A stretch of DNA of 64,000 nucleotides from an uncultured Eubacteriales bacterium (lineage in GTDB: Bacteria > Bacillota > Clostridia > Oscillospirales > Acutalibacteraceae): the NCBI GenBank assembly GCA_934488615.1, contig CAKSSJ010000007.1, positions 4,962 through 68,961 of the forward strand. Reading direction: 5' to 3'. The position numbers were made by a program, and so were the translations under genes. The notes under the pieces were generated by a model. That model worked only from the letters and a program-made list of their open reading frames with translations. It was not told the DNA's origin and did no database searches. Numbering within the stretch: the stretch's first letter is position 1; each line of letters begins with the position of its first letter. Shown piece by piece: positions 32,296 through 39,863 of this stretch.

Positions 32296-33447
32296 ATGAG
32301 ACCGATTACAACATTCGTCAGACATAATTCGATCAAAGCCATGCTTGCTGCAGAGCAAGGACTTAAAGCCGTGTCGAAAGGCAAAATAGGCAAAAATCTT
32401 TTTGATGTTGAGCCGAAATTTATCGGTACAGACGTCAGAATAATCAAGGAAACGGACGATTCAACTTTTATCGCAAAATGCGACACAAGCGGAAGAATTG
32501 TCAACAAGCCTTTTAAAATTCTTGTAACGACAGACCTTCACCTTTGCGACGATTATGAGCTTATCAACAAGTCGCTTTCAATGCTTGCAAAGCACGTTGA
32601 GGCTGAAAAGCCCGACCTTATTCTTTTCACGGGTGACGTTGTGCTGACCGATCATCAGCAGGTTGACTGTATTCAGTTCGGCAAATTCATGGAAAAGATG
32701 GGCATTTACTGGGCTTACGTTTTCGGCAATCATGAGGCAAGAGCCGAGAAGGAATATCACAAATATTTCATGCTTAAAAATCTCGTCAGCTTCCCCCATT
32801 GCCTTTCAAAATTCGGCGATCCGTCGCTTTTCGGCTACGGCAACTTCTTCATCAACATTCTTTCGTCCCCGACCTCGATTCAGCAGAGCATCGTAATGCT
32901 TGATTCAGGCAGAAACACGAGCCCGACACATAACATTGAAAACGGTGCGCATGCCGAGCTTAAATGCTACGACTTTTTGAAAAAAGACCAAATTGACTGG
33001 TACAGGAAAACAATACTTGACCTTGAAAAAGAATACGGTAAATTTAAGTCCATAATGGCAATGCACATTGCTCTTTGTGAATACGAAAAAGTCATGCAGC
33101 TTGACGAAAACGGTAATTATATTCCTACAGGCAAGGCTGAAATTCTTTACGGCGAAATGCATGAATCAGTCGGCTGCTCCGAGTTCAACAGCGGAATGTT
33201 CGACGCTATTAAGGAGCTCGGAAGCACACAGGCAGTTATCGTCGGTCACGACCATGTCAACGATTTCTGCGCCAAATACGACGGCATTTACCTCGTTTAT
33301 GCCCAGTGCGACGGCTACAACACCTACACAATGGGCTCCAACTTCGGCTGGGACGAGAAGGACTGGATGCAGGGCGTCACAATGATCGACATGGACAAGG
33401 ACGGCGAAATCGGCTTCAGACAGCGCTTTAACAGAGATTATTTATAA
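32296..33447 (+). CDS. Calcineurin-like metallophosphoesterase
   Basis: A 383-residue protein with the full dinuclear metallophosphoesterase signature: LVTTDLHLCDD (D-x-H), ILFTGDVVLTD (GD), YVFGNHEAR (GNHE), IMAMHIALCE (H) and VIVGHDHVNDF (GHDH). No signal peptide is seen, so it is probably cytoplasmic. The ATG at 32296 follows AAAGGAG by 6 bases and lies 11 bases after the EEP gene. It belongs to the purple-acid-phosphatase-like calcineurin group. Substrate unknown; the context suggests phosphate ester breakdown after uptake. Confidence 0.88.
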   Translation: MRPITTFVRHNSIKAMLAAEQGLKAVSKGKIGKNLFDVEPKFIGTDVRIIKETDDSTFIAKCDTSGRIVNKPFKILVTTDLHLCDDYELINKSLSMLAKHVEAEKPDLILFTGDVVLTDHQQVDCIQFGKFMEKMGIYWAYVFGNHEARAEKEYHKYFMLKNLVSFPHCLSKFGDPSLFGYGNFFINILSSPTSIQQSIVMLDSGRNTSPTHNIENGAHAELKCYDFLKKDQIDWYRKTILDLEKEYGKFKSIMAMHIALCEYEKVMQLDENGNYIPTGKAEILYGEMHESVGCSEFNSGMFDAIKELGSTQAVIVGHDHVNDFCAKYDGIYLVYAQCDGYNTYTMGSNFGWDEKDWMQGVTMIDMDKDGEIGFRQRFNRDYL

Positions 33448-33458
33448 GGAGACTTTAA

Positions 33459-35258
33459 ATGACCCCATACATACTCAAAAAACATCTTACAAGAAAAATT
33501 ACCTTTCTTGACAAAAACGACCCTCAGGTTCCTACCGCTCTTTTCAGCGCAGTGAGCGAGGCTCCCGACCTTTCGTGCTTCCCCTACCCACTCCCCTCGG
33601 CGAGAAAGGATTATACCTGCGCGGCTCAGGGAGATAATTCCGTCATGTGGTTCGGCGGCAAAACGGGAATCACGCGCTATGACCCGAACGGAAAAAATAT
33701 TGACGACAAAATAATGTATTTCAGCGCCCACCGTCATCTTCCGCATCATGCCGTTGATGCAATTTTCGCAGACGGTGACGACCTCTGGGCTCTCTGCCGC
33801 GATAAGGTCGCTCACATTGAGATGATCATGCTCACAGCGGAGGAAAAAGCTGAAATTCTTCTCGACGAAACGAACAAATATGTTATGCGACGCGGAATGG
33901 TAAGCCAGCGCGACCTTAAGGAATTCAGAGATTATGAATCACGATATCCTTATGCCGCATGCGACAATGACGGACTTTTCACCTCGGGCTATGCAATCGG
34001 TGAGATGTACCGCTACGCAACGCTCAAGGAGAAGCTCGGCGAGGATCATCCGAGAGTCCGGGACGCAAGAAAGAATGCAACGAAGGCTTGCGAGGCATGT
34101 CTGCTTCTGATGTATATTCACGGCAGACCCGAGGGCTTCATCGCACGTTCGTACCATGTTACGGGCGAGCCTGTTCCCGACGACGGAATTTTCTACAAAA
34201 GAGAAGGCAAGACAGCTCACTGTGTTTTCACGAATGAAGCAAACAACTGCGGCAGAGTCGGCGAAGAGATTCCCTGCGACTACCCCATTCCCGACAGACT
34301 TGCCGCGCTTTACCGCGACCTCGGCTATACCGATGACGACATTTGCTATAAAGCCGACACCTCCAGCGATGAGGTTACAGGCCACTTCCTCCAGATGAAA
34401 ATAGCTCACGATTTCCTCGCCGAGGACGATCCCGAGCTTGACGAGCTCATCAAGGTCGCGTGCAAGAGAACGACGAAGCACATCATTGACCACGGCTTTG
34501 AATTCTGCGAATACTCGGGCAAGCCGACGACATGGGCAAAATGGAGCAAGCGCTATTTTGACAACGATCCCATCGGATATGTTGACGCTCCGCTCAATTC
34601 CTCGGAAATGCTTGTTTACCTTAAGATCACAATGTATATCACGGGCGAAAAGGGAATCTGGCAGGAGACTTACGATAAGCTCATCTCCGAGGGCTATGCC
34701 GACCTCGGTGCAAAGCACTACGACCGCTTCTATCAAGGCGCAATGAGAGAAAAGGTAAATCCCGAGGAGGATCTCATGTACGGCGACAATATGCTCGCCC
34801 TCATGACCTACTGGATGCTTTGCACGCTTGAAACGGACGAGGAGCTTCTCGCCAAGTACCGCGCCGCCTTCAAATCATGGAGCGGACTTATTCTGCGTGA
34901 GCACACCCCGGGATACGACTTTATGTACAAGCTCGGTGTTCCCGACGCTGAAATCGATTTTGAAAAGGACGCAAACTGGTTCACTCATTTTGAAACAAAC
35001 CGTCTTATCGCTTCGGTAAATTCCGAGCGCCATGACGTCGCAATCAAAATCGGCAGAAATTATGACGAGCAGAGAGAGTTTGAGATTTCGGCACTGCTTA
35101 CACCGAACGAAAGACACGTTTCAAAATATGACAGAAACCCTTACGACCTTTTCAAGGGCGAAAACAAGGGCACATGTATTGAAAGCTGCTATATTTATAC
35201 CTATGCCTATTGGATTGGCAGATACTACGGATTTATTGACGAGGAGGGACAGGCATGA
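33459..35258 (+). CDS. Large protein of unknown function
   Basis: I do not recognise a full-length family for this 599-residue protein. It has no signal peptide. Near the N-terminus, GDNSVMWFGGKTGITRYDP, then HAVDAIFADGDDLWALCRD, resemble blades of two-component-regulator beta-propellers. The rest is helical with many Tyr/Trp/Asp pairs (YESRYPYAACDNDGLFTSGY, GHFLQMKIAHDF, EYSGKPTTWAKWSKRYF, TPGYDFMYKLG), reminiscent of alpha/alpha-barrel hydrolases. AAGGAG precedes the ATG. It is 11 bases after the metallophosphoesterase and overlaps the next gene by 4 bases, so all three are one operon. Confidence 0.6.
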   Translation: MTPYILKKHLTRKITFLDKNDPQVPTALFSAVSEAPDLSCFPYPLPSARKDYTCAAQGDNSVMWFGGKTGITRYDPNGKNIDDKIMYFSAHRHLPHHAVDAIFADGDDLWALCRDKVAHIEMIMLTAEEKAEILLDETNKYVMRRGMVSQRDLKEFRDYESRYPYAACDNDGLFTSGYAIGEMYRYATLKEKLGEDHPRVRDARKNATKACEACLLLMYIHGRPEGFIARSYHVTGEPVPDDGIFYKREGKTAHCVFTNEANNCGRVGEEIPCDYPIPDRLAALYRDLGYTDDDICYKADTSSDEVTGHFLQMKIAHDFLAEDDPELDELIKVACKRTTKHIIDHGFEFCEYSGKPTTWAKWSKRYFDNDPIGYVDAPLNSSEMLVYLKITMYITGEKGIWQETYDKLISEGYADLGAKHYDRFYQGAMREKVNPEEDLMYGDNMLALMTYWMLCTLETDEELLAKYRAAFKSWSGLILREHTPGYDFMYKLGVPDAEIDFEKDANWFTHFETNRLIASVNSERHDVAIKIGRNYDEQREFEISALLTPNERHVSKYDRNPYDLFKGENKGTCIESCYIYTYAYWIGRYYGFIDEEGQA

Positions 35259-36241
35259 GCAAGATTGCAGTAATAAACGAATTCAGCGTTGAAGCAATAA
35301 AGGCCGCTTTGCAGAAGCTGGATTCTTTCCCGAATCTCAAGGTCAACGGACTCAATGCACATCAGCTTGAGGAGCTCAGAGCTATTGACCCGATTCTTTT
35401 TAAGGAGATTTCAGAAAACATAAAGATCGACCGCTGGTTCCCCTATGTCGGCGCTTGGGCAGATACGGACGAGCTGTCCGAAACTGCGCTTATCAAGAGC
35501 TGTCTTTACTCCGTAAGATATTTTCTTGACAATTTCGGCAAGAAATACCGTGTTTTCCACGGCAAAAAGATTTATAACAACATGCTTCCGCAGATCGTTT
35601 ATTCCTCACTCTTTGACGCTGTTGTGCTTGAGAGCGAGACTGAAAGCAAATGGCTCCGCGGCGCGGACGATTTCAGAACTCTCGTTATGACCGCCGATAC
35701 GGTCGATGTCAACGAGCTTGACGATGATTTTATCAAGGAAAATGAGTTCATCTCTTATGATGAGCTTGCCGATATTTTCTTCGATTCTCACCTTGATCTT
35801 GAAACCGTCACCCTCCCTGTCGGAAATATTCTTCCCGAGGGCATCGAAAAGTCACTTGTTCATGCCGAAAAAACCGCAACGGCAACAGGACGTGACAGAA
35901 GCCGTGATATTCGCGATTCATGGATCAATTATTTCTGCGGTTCCAACGGAAAGGCGGGCGAAACCGTCACTGATATCGAAGCGGATCAAACATGGGAGAG
36001 CTTTGACATCATAATTCACGGTGACGGCGTTGTTCTCACCGAGGTCAAGTTTGCCGAGGACGGCAGTGAGGACATAGTTATCAGAGTTGCCGAAACAAAC
36101 GGCAAGGAGCAGTCGGCTTACCTCACATGCAGTAAGCTTGACGCAGGCTTCCGCTTTGAGATAATGCCTTACGAGGTTCCGACCTTCCGCATTTCAAATG
36201 ACGGAAACGACTACGCAAAGGAAATCTACATTTGTGAATAG
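35255..36241 (+). CDS. GH38 alpha-mannosidase-like protein, shortened
   Basis: A 328-residue protein. The first part, VEAIKAALQKLDSFPNLKVN through LEELRAIDPILFKEISENIK to DRWFPYVGAWADTDE, with ALIKSCLYSVRYFLDNFGKK, follows the N-terminal GH38 barrel. The C-terminal end (VIRVAETNGKEQSAYL, then MPYEVPTFRI) resembles the GH38 C-terminal beta domain. GH38 enzymes are normally 800-1000 residues, and the metal/nucleophile motifs (HxDxxW, DxFG) are not present. It seems to be an internally deleted or degenerate derivative. It starts within the stop of the previous gene (ATGA), with GGAGG upstream. Resemblance is by eye, so moderate certainty. Confidence 0.5.
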   Translation: MSKIAVINEFSVEAIKAALQKLDSFPNLKVNGLNAHQLEELRAIDPILFKEISENIKIDRWFPYVGAWADTDELSETALIKSCLYSVRYFLDNFGKKYRVFHGKKIYNNMLPQIVYSSLFDAVVLESETESKWLRGADDFRTLVMTADTVDVNELDDDFIKENEFISYDELADIFFDSHLDLETVTLPVGNILPEGIEKSLVHAEKTATATGRDRSRDIRDSWINYFCGSNGKAGETVTDIEADQTWESFDIIIHGDGVVLTEVKFAEDGSEDIVIRVAETNGKEQSAYLTCSKLDAGFRFEIMPYEVPTFRISNDGNDYAKEIYICE

Positions 36242-36248
36242 TTCAATC

Positions 36249-36284
36249 AAAGGATTGCCTCTTAATTGCGGCGATCCTTTTTGT
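36249..36284 (+). terminator. Terminator of the EEP operon
   Basis: AAAGGAT-GCC pairs with GGC-ATCCTTT and is followed by TTTTGTT. Confidence 0.75.
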
Positions 36285-36311
36285 TGCATTATATCCGTTT
36301 TGTGATATAAT
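36284..36311 (+). promoter_or_regulatory. Promoter of the YczE-like membrane protein gene
   Basis: TTGCAT (36284-36289), 16 bases, TATAAT (36306-36311), then GGAGGGG before the ATG at 36342. Confidence 0.6.
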
Positions 36312-36341
36312 TGTATGAAAGCCAACTCGGAGGGGTTATAG

Positions 36342-37037
36342 ATGTCCAAAAAAATTACACTTCACGGCGAATTTGTCTACGTTGCGGCAATACTTCTTCT
36401 TTCGCTCGCCGTCGCAATGCTCAGCGCGGCAAACTTCGGCGTTTCGATGATCGTTGCGCCTGCCTACATAATCAGTCAAAAGCTCGGTGTTATCACCTTC
36501 GGTCAGGGCGAATACCTTGTGCAGAGCATACTTTTCATTGTTTTCTGCATACTCATGAAAAAGGTTAAGCCCGTTTATTTCAGCTCATTTGCAACCTGCC
36601 TTATCTACGGTGCCGTGCTTGACCTTTGGAGAATGCTCGTTCCGCTCTTCAATCCCGAGGTTACCGCCCCGGGCTCAATGGGCTTGCCCGGTCGTGTTTT
36701 ACTTTTCATCGGCGGAATGATTTTAACGTCATTCTCGGTCATGCTCTTTTACAAAACGTATTTATATCCGCAGGTTTACGACTTTTTCGTTAAGGGCATC
36801 AGCGCGCGATTCAATAAGGACAGAACGAAGTTTAAGATTGCGTTCGACTTCTCCTGCCTTGCCGTTTCATGCGTGCTCACCCTCGTTTTGTTCCGCAAAT
36901 TTGTCGGAATCGGCATAGGCACTCTTATTCTTACTGCGCTCAACGGCTTTATCATCGGCTGGTTTGACAAGCTGTTTGACAAATGCGTTGACCTCAAGCC
37001 CCTGTTCCCGAAATTCGCCGCAAAATTCGATTTATAA
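36342..37037 (+). CDS. YczE/DUF6198-like membrane protein
   Basis: A 231-residue integral membrane protein with about five hydrophobic helices. It has YVAAILLLSLAVAMLSAANFGVS-type sequence at the start, a GQGEYLVQSILFIVFCILMK segment, TCLIYGAVLDLWRM, and GIGIGTLILTALNGFIIGWF followed by an FDK motif. The glycine pattern GVSMIVAPAYIIS and the terminal FxG-type helix resemble YczE/YyaS-family and DUF6198 proteins. These are of uncertain transport or regulatory function. It has its own promoter and no operon partner. Confidence 0.65.
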   Translation: MSKKITLHGEFVYVAAILLLSLAVAMLSAANFGVSMIVAPAYIISQKLGVITFGQGEYLVQSILFIVFCILMKKVKPVYFSSFATCLIYGAVLDLWRMLVPLFNPEVTAPGSMGLPGRVLLFIGGMILTSFSVMLFYKTYLYPQVYDFFVKGISARFNKDRTKFKIAFDFSCLAVSCVLTLVLFRKFVGIGIGTLILTALNGFIIGWFDKLFDKCVDLKPLFPKFAAKFDL

Positions 37038-37068
37038 ATCCGTAAAAAAGAATTAACAAATAATTCAC

Positions 37069-37097
37069 TTGAATTATCGGGCAAAATGTTGTATGCT
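37069..37097 (+). promoter_or_regulatory. Promoter of the lipoprotein-SDR pair
   Basis: TTGAAT (37069-37074), 17 bases, TATGCT (37092-37097). The ribosome binding site GGAGG follows before the ATG at 37158. Confidence 0.45.
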
Positions 37098-37157
37098 TAT
37101 ATCAAAGGAAAATGTTTTTGCTTCAGTCGTTTTCCTAAATTACGGAGGTAAACAATC

Positions 37158-38081
37158 ATGAAAAAAGGTTTATGTATAGTTCTTTCGGCTCTTATGATAG
37201 CACTTTCTTTCGCAGCGTGCGGCAACAAGAAGGATATCAGCGACGAGCCTACAAAGGTTGACGCAAACGGTTCTGCTTATGTCGAGGTAACCGACAAGGA
37301 CGGCAACGAGGTAACATCGGTTCTTTCCGATAAGGACAAAGCCAAGGCTGACAAAAAGGCGGCTAAGGACAATAAGGAAACCACAACCGTGAACGCTTCT
37401 GAGCTCGTTTCGCAGGCAGAAAATATAGCTAATGGCATATCAAAAATAGACGAGAAAGACCTCAAATCAGACAAAAAAGACCTTATAAGCACCGGAACTG
37501 AAACAAAAAAGACCAGTCTGCGTGATGATGTCATCATAAAAACCACCAAATCCGGCAAATTTACGTTGAAAGCCACTATTAAGGCTTCTTCGGGCGAAAA
37601 CACTGATATTACATGCTCAGTAAACGATAAAGCATTTGCATATTCAGCATCCTTAAACGGTGTCAGCACAAAAGTAATTATAGAAAACAACAGTTTTATT
37701 ATTGCTTTCCCCGATTATAAATGGTATTACAAAACAACGAGTGAAGATATCGGCTTCGGAAGCATAGATGATATTATGTCAGGTATTTCGAACGAGGAAA
37801 ATAAATATGTCGGCTCAACAAAGGTTAAGGTAGACGGCGCCGAGTACACCTGCGAGGAATACAAGAACAGTGACGGTATGGTTACAAAATACTATTTTGA
37901 CAAGAATAATAACTGGAAGCGAATCGAGTCCATTGACGGTGATGTGATTACAATCATGGAGATCAACTCCTTCACAAACAAGGTTGACAGCAGCATTTTC
38001 TCCGTCAAGGGTTATACGGATATTACACCTTTGATAGGACAGCTTGATGCCTCGTCATTTATGACCACCAAAAAAAGCTAA
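37158..38081 (+). CDS. Secreted lipoprotein of unknown function
   Basis: A 307-residue lipoprotein with the lipobox FAAC (Cys21). After the Cys there is a long charged, low-complexity Lys/Asp linker (DKDKAKADKKAAKDNKETTT) to about residue 110. A beta-rich C-terminal domain follows (GKFTLKATIKASSG, FAYSASLNGVSTKVII, YKWYYKTT, YTCEEYKNSDGMVTKYYFD). This layout resembles LolA/LppX-type or DUF4412-like lipoproteins that measure lipid or sugar ligands, but no confident match can be made. The central part is more A+T rich than its neighbours. Its stop shares a base with the following SDR start. Confidence 0.75.
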   Translation: MKKGLCIVLSALMIALSFAACGNKKDISDEPTKVDANGSAYVEVTDKDGNEVTSVLSDKDKAKADKKAAKDNKETTTVNASELVSQAENIANGISKIDEKDLKSDKKDLISTGTETKKTSLRDDVIIKTTKSGKFTLKATIKASSGENTDITCSVNDKAFAYSASLNGVSTKVIIENNSFIIAFPDYKWYYKTTSEDIGFGSIDDIMSGISNEENKYVGSTKVKVDGAEYTCEEYKNSDGMVTKYYFDKNNNWKRIESIDGDVITIMEINSFTNKVDSSIFSVKGYTDITPLIGQLDASSFMTTKKS

Positions 38082-38809
38082 TGAAAAATGTACTTATAAC
38101 AGGCTCTGCGAGGGGCATCGGCGCACAGACGGCGAAGCTCTTTGCCGCAGAGGGATACAACGTTATCGTAAATTATAATACAAGTGAAAATGAAGCCGCT
38201 GAGACTTGTCGTGAGATAAGGCTCGGCGGCGGCAATTCTGTCATGATTAAGGCCGATGTTTCCAAAAGAAGCGAAGCCGATCACCTTTTCGCCGAAGCTA
38301 AAAAGGAATTTGGACCTATTGACGTGCTCGTAAACAACGCGGGTGTTGCACAAATCAAGCTTTTTACGGATATCTCCGACGAGGACTATGACCGCATGTT
38401 TGACTGCAACGTGAGAAGCGTTTTCAACTGCTGTCAGCTTGCGCTCCCCGATATGATTCACAAAAAGCAGGGCAGAATTATCAACGTGTCCTCCATGTGG
38501 GGCATCACGGGCGCATCGTGCGAGGTTCATTACTCCGCCTCAAAAGCGGCTGTAATCGGGCTGACAAAGGCTCTGGCTCGGGAGGTTGCCCCATCGGGAA
38601 TTACCGTAAACGCCGTAGCTCCCGGGGTTATCGACACGCCGATGAACAGCGGCTTTGACGAGGAGACAATGGAAGCTCTCAAGGAGGAAACTCCTGTCGG
38701 CAGGATAGGCACGCCCGAGGATGTCGCAAGGGCAATACTTTTCCTCGCTGACGAAAAATCATCGTTTATTACGGGACAAACACTCGGCATTGACGGCGGA
38801 TTTATTTGA
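38081..38809 (+). CDS. Short-chain dehydrogenase/reductase, FabG-like
   Basis: A 242-residue NAD(P)-dependent SDR. The cofactor site is LITGSARGIGAQTA (TGxxxGIG), followed by VLVNNAGVAQI (NNAG). The catalytic Ser is in INVSSMWG, with Tyr and Lys in VHYSASKAAV. VNAVAPGVIDTPM and the closing FITGQTLGIDGGFI are FabG-type. It could be a 3-oxoacyl-ACP reductase, though the setting (after a lipoprotein, no fatty acid synthesis genes) does not confirm this. The ATG overlaps the lipoprotein stop by one base (TAATG), giving tight coupling of an odd pair. Confidence 0.88.
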   Translation: MKNVLITGSARGIGAQTAKLFAAEGYNVIVNYNTSENEAAETCREIRLGGGNSVMIKADVSKRSEADHLFAEAKKEFGPIDVLVNNAGVAQIKLFTDISDEDYDRMFDCNVRSVFNCCQLALPDMIHKKQGRIINVSSMWGITGASCEVHYSASKAAVIGLTKALAREVAPSGITVNAVAPGVIDTPMNSGFDEETMEALKEETPVGRIGTPEDVARAILFLADEKSSFITGQTLGIDGGFI

Positions 38810-38856
38810 TCGGCAGTCGATTGGGATTTATTTATACAAATTGCAGAAAAAGATTC

Positions 38857-38885
38857 TTGATTTTATTAAAAAAATGTGTTAAAAT
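38857..38885 (+). promoter_or_regulatory. Promoter of the zinc-ribbon membrane protein gene
   Basis: TTGATT (38857-38862), 17 bases, TAAAAT (38880-38885); GGAGG precedes the ATG at 38928. Confidence 0.65.
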
Positions 38886-38927
38886 ATCCTATACGCTAAA
38901 GTGATTACTGAAATGGAGGAAATCCCT

Positions 38928-39758
38928 ATGGCAGTTTGCCCTAAATGCGGAAGAAAACTTAAAATTACAGATATCAAACCCACATGCCCGGGTTGCGGTG
39001 TCAATCTTCTTTACTACAAGATTGAAGAAAGACTTGAGGTTGACGCTATCAATGCAGAGCTTGAGCATGCAAAAACTCAGAAGAGAGTTGACCGTGCCAA
39101 GGACGCAATGTTCGGCACACCTCTTGCAATCGTAAGACTTGTTCTTTTGGTTTTGGTCGTCGGAATGTTCTTCGTTCCGCTTGCCACATTCCATGCTGTG
39201 GGACCCTATTTTGACAAGACGACAACGCTCAACGCTCTTGAGATTTACAACTCGGTTTCAGCTCTTGACTTTGACGGAATGTTTGTTCTCGCAGGCTCGC
39301 CTGTTCTCAAGACAAGCTTCATGTTCCTTGCAATCTCGGCTGTAACAATTGTTGTTTCCGTTCTTTGCGCATTGCTTGAGCTGATTTTCAGCTTCCTTTC
39401 AAGCTCGCCGCACGGTTTTTCAAGAAACATCACCCTCGCTTCTGTCGGCATTGTTTCCGCAGTCGCTTCGCTCGTTACATACAAGAAGTTCCTTGCAAGC
39501 ATTGAATCCGTTTTCAGCGGAATTATCGACGGCTCGGTTAAGGTCGGCATTTATCTTGTAATTGCCGCATTCGTTCTTTGCATAGCAATTAACATTATAA
39601 TCCAGGTTCAGCACAAGCCAGTCAAATACAAGGATACATACGTTGACAGCGTTCCTTACGAGATTTTTGTTGAGAAATTCGGTGTTAAGAAGTACGATAT
39701 GGAATCCCTTGAAGCTATCAAGGCTGAGATGGAGCAGTACAAGGTCGTTGAAGAATAA
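38928..39758 (+). CDS. Zinc-ribbon membrane protein
   Basis: A 276-residue protein that opens with a four-Cys zinc ribbon (MAVCPKCGRKLKI, then PTCPGCGVNLLYY). A charged helix follows, then about four membrane helices (IVRLVLLVLVVGMFFVPLA; FMFLAISAVTIVVSVLCALL; ITLASVGIVSAVASLVTY; VGIYLVIAAFVLCIAINIII). The cytoplasmic tail is acidic. No family function is recognised. The ATG at 38928 follows GGAGG by 8 bases. It is monocistronic, between its own promoter and a strong terminator. Confidence 0.7.
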   Translation: MAVCPKCGRKLKITDIKPTCPGCGVNLLYYKIEERLEVDAINAELEHAKTQKRVDRAKDAMFGTPLAIVRLVLLVLVVGMFFVPLATFHAVGPYFDKTTTLNALEIYNSVSALDFDGMFVLAGSPVLKTSFMFLAISAVTIVVSVLCALLELIFSFLSSSPHGFSRNITLASVGIVSAVASLVTYKKFLASIESVFSGIIDGSVKVGIYLVIAAFVLCIAINIIIQVQHKPVKYKDTYVDSVPYEIFVEKFGVKKYDMESLEAIKAEMEQYKVVEE

Positions 39759-39768
39759 TTAAAAAAGC

Positions 39769-39815
39769 AACGGACATAAGGTGTTTATGAATTGCGCCTT
39801 ATGTCCGTTTTTTTA
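39769..39815 (+). terminator. Terminator of the zinc-ribbon gene
   Basis: AACGGACATAAGG pairs with CCTTATGTCCGTT and is followed by TTTTT: a 13-bp perfect stem. Confidence 0.92.
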
Positions 39816-39824
39816 TAATAAATT

Positions 39825-39858
39825 AAGACTGCAAACCGTTGCTTCGGCTTGCAGTCTT
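39825..39858 (-). terminator. Terminator of the hydrogenase operon
   Basis: AAGACTGCAA (39825-39834) pairs with TTGCAGTCTT (39849-39858). On the minus strand it lies 6 bases past the hydrogenase stop and is followed by AATTTATTAT; the plus strand has TCTTTTT. Probably bidirectional. Confidence 0.75.
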
Positions 39859-39863
39859 TCTTT

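Noticed and set aside
33939..34736. Open frame of 265 codons antisense to the 599-residue unknown gene
   Set aside because: The plus-strand gene has a good ribosome binding site, operon spacing and codon use; the reverse frame lacks all three.
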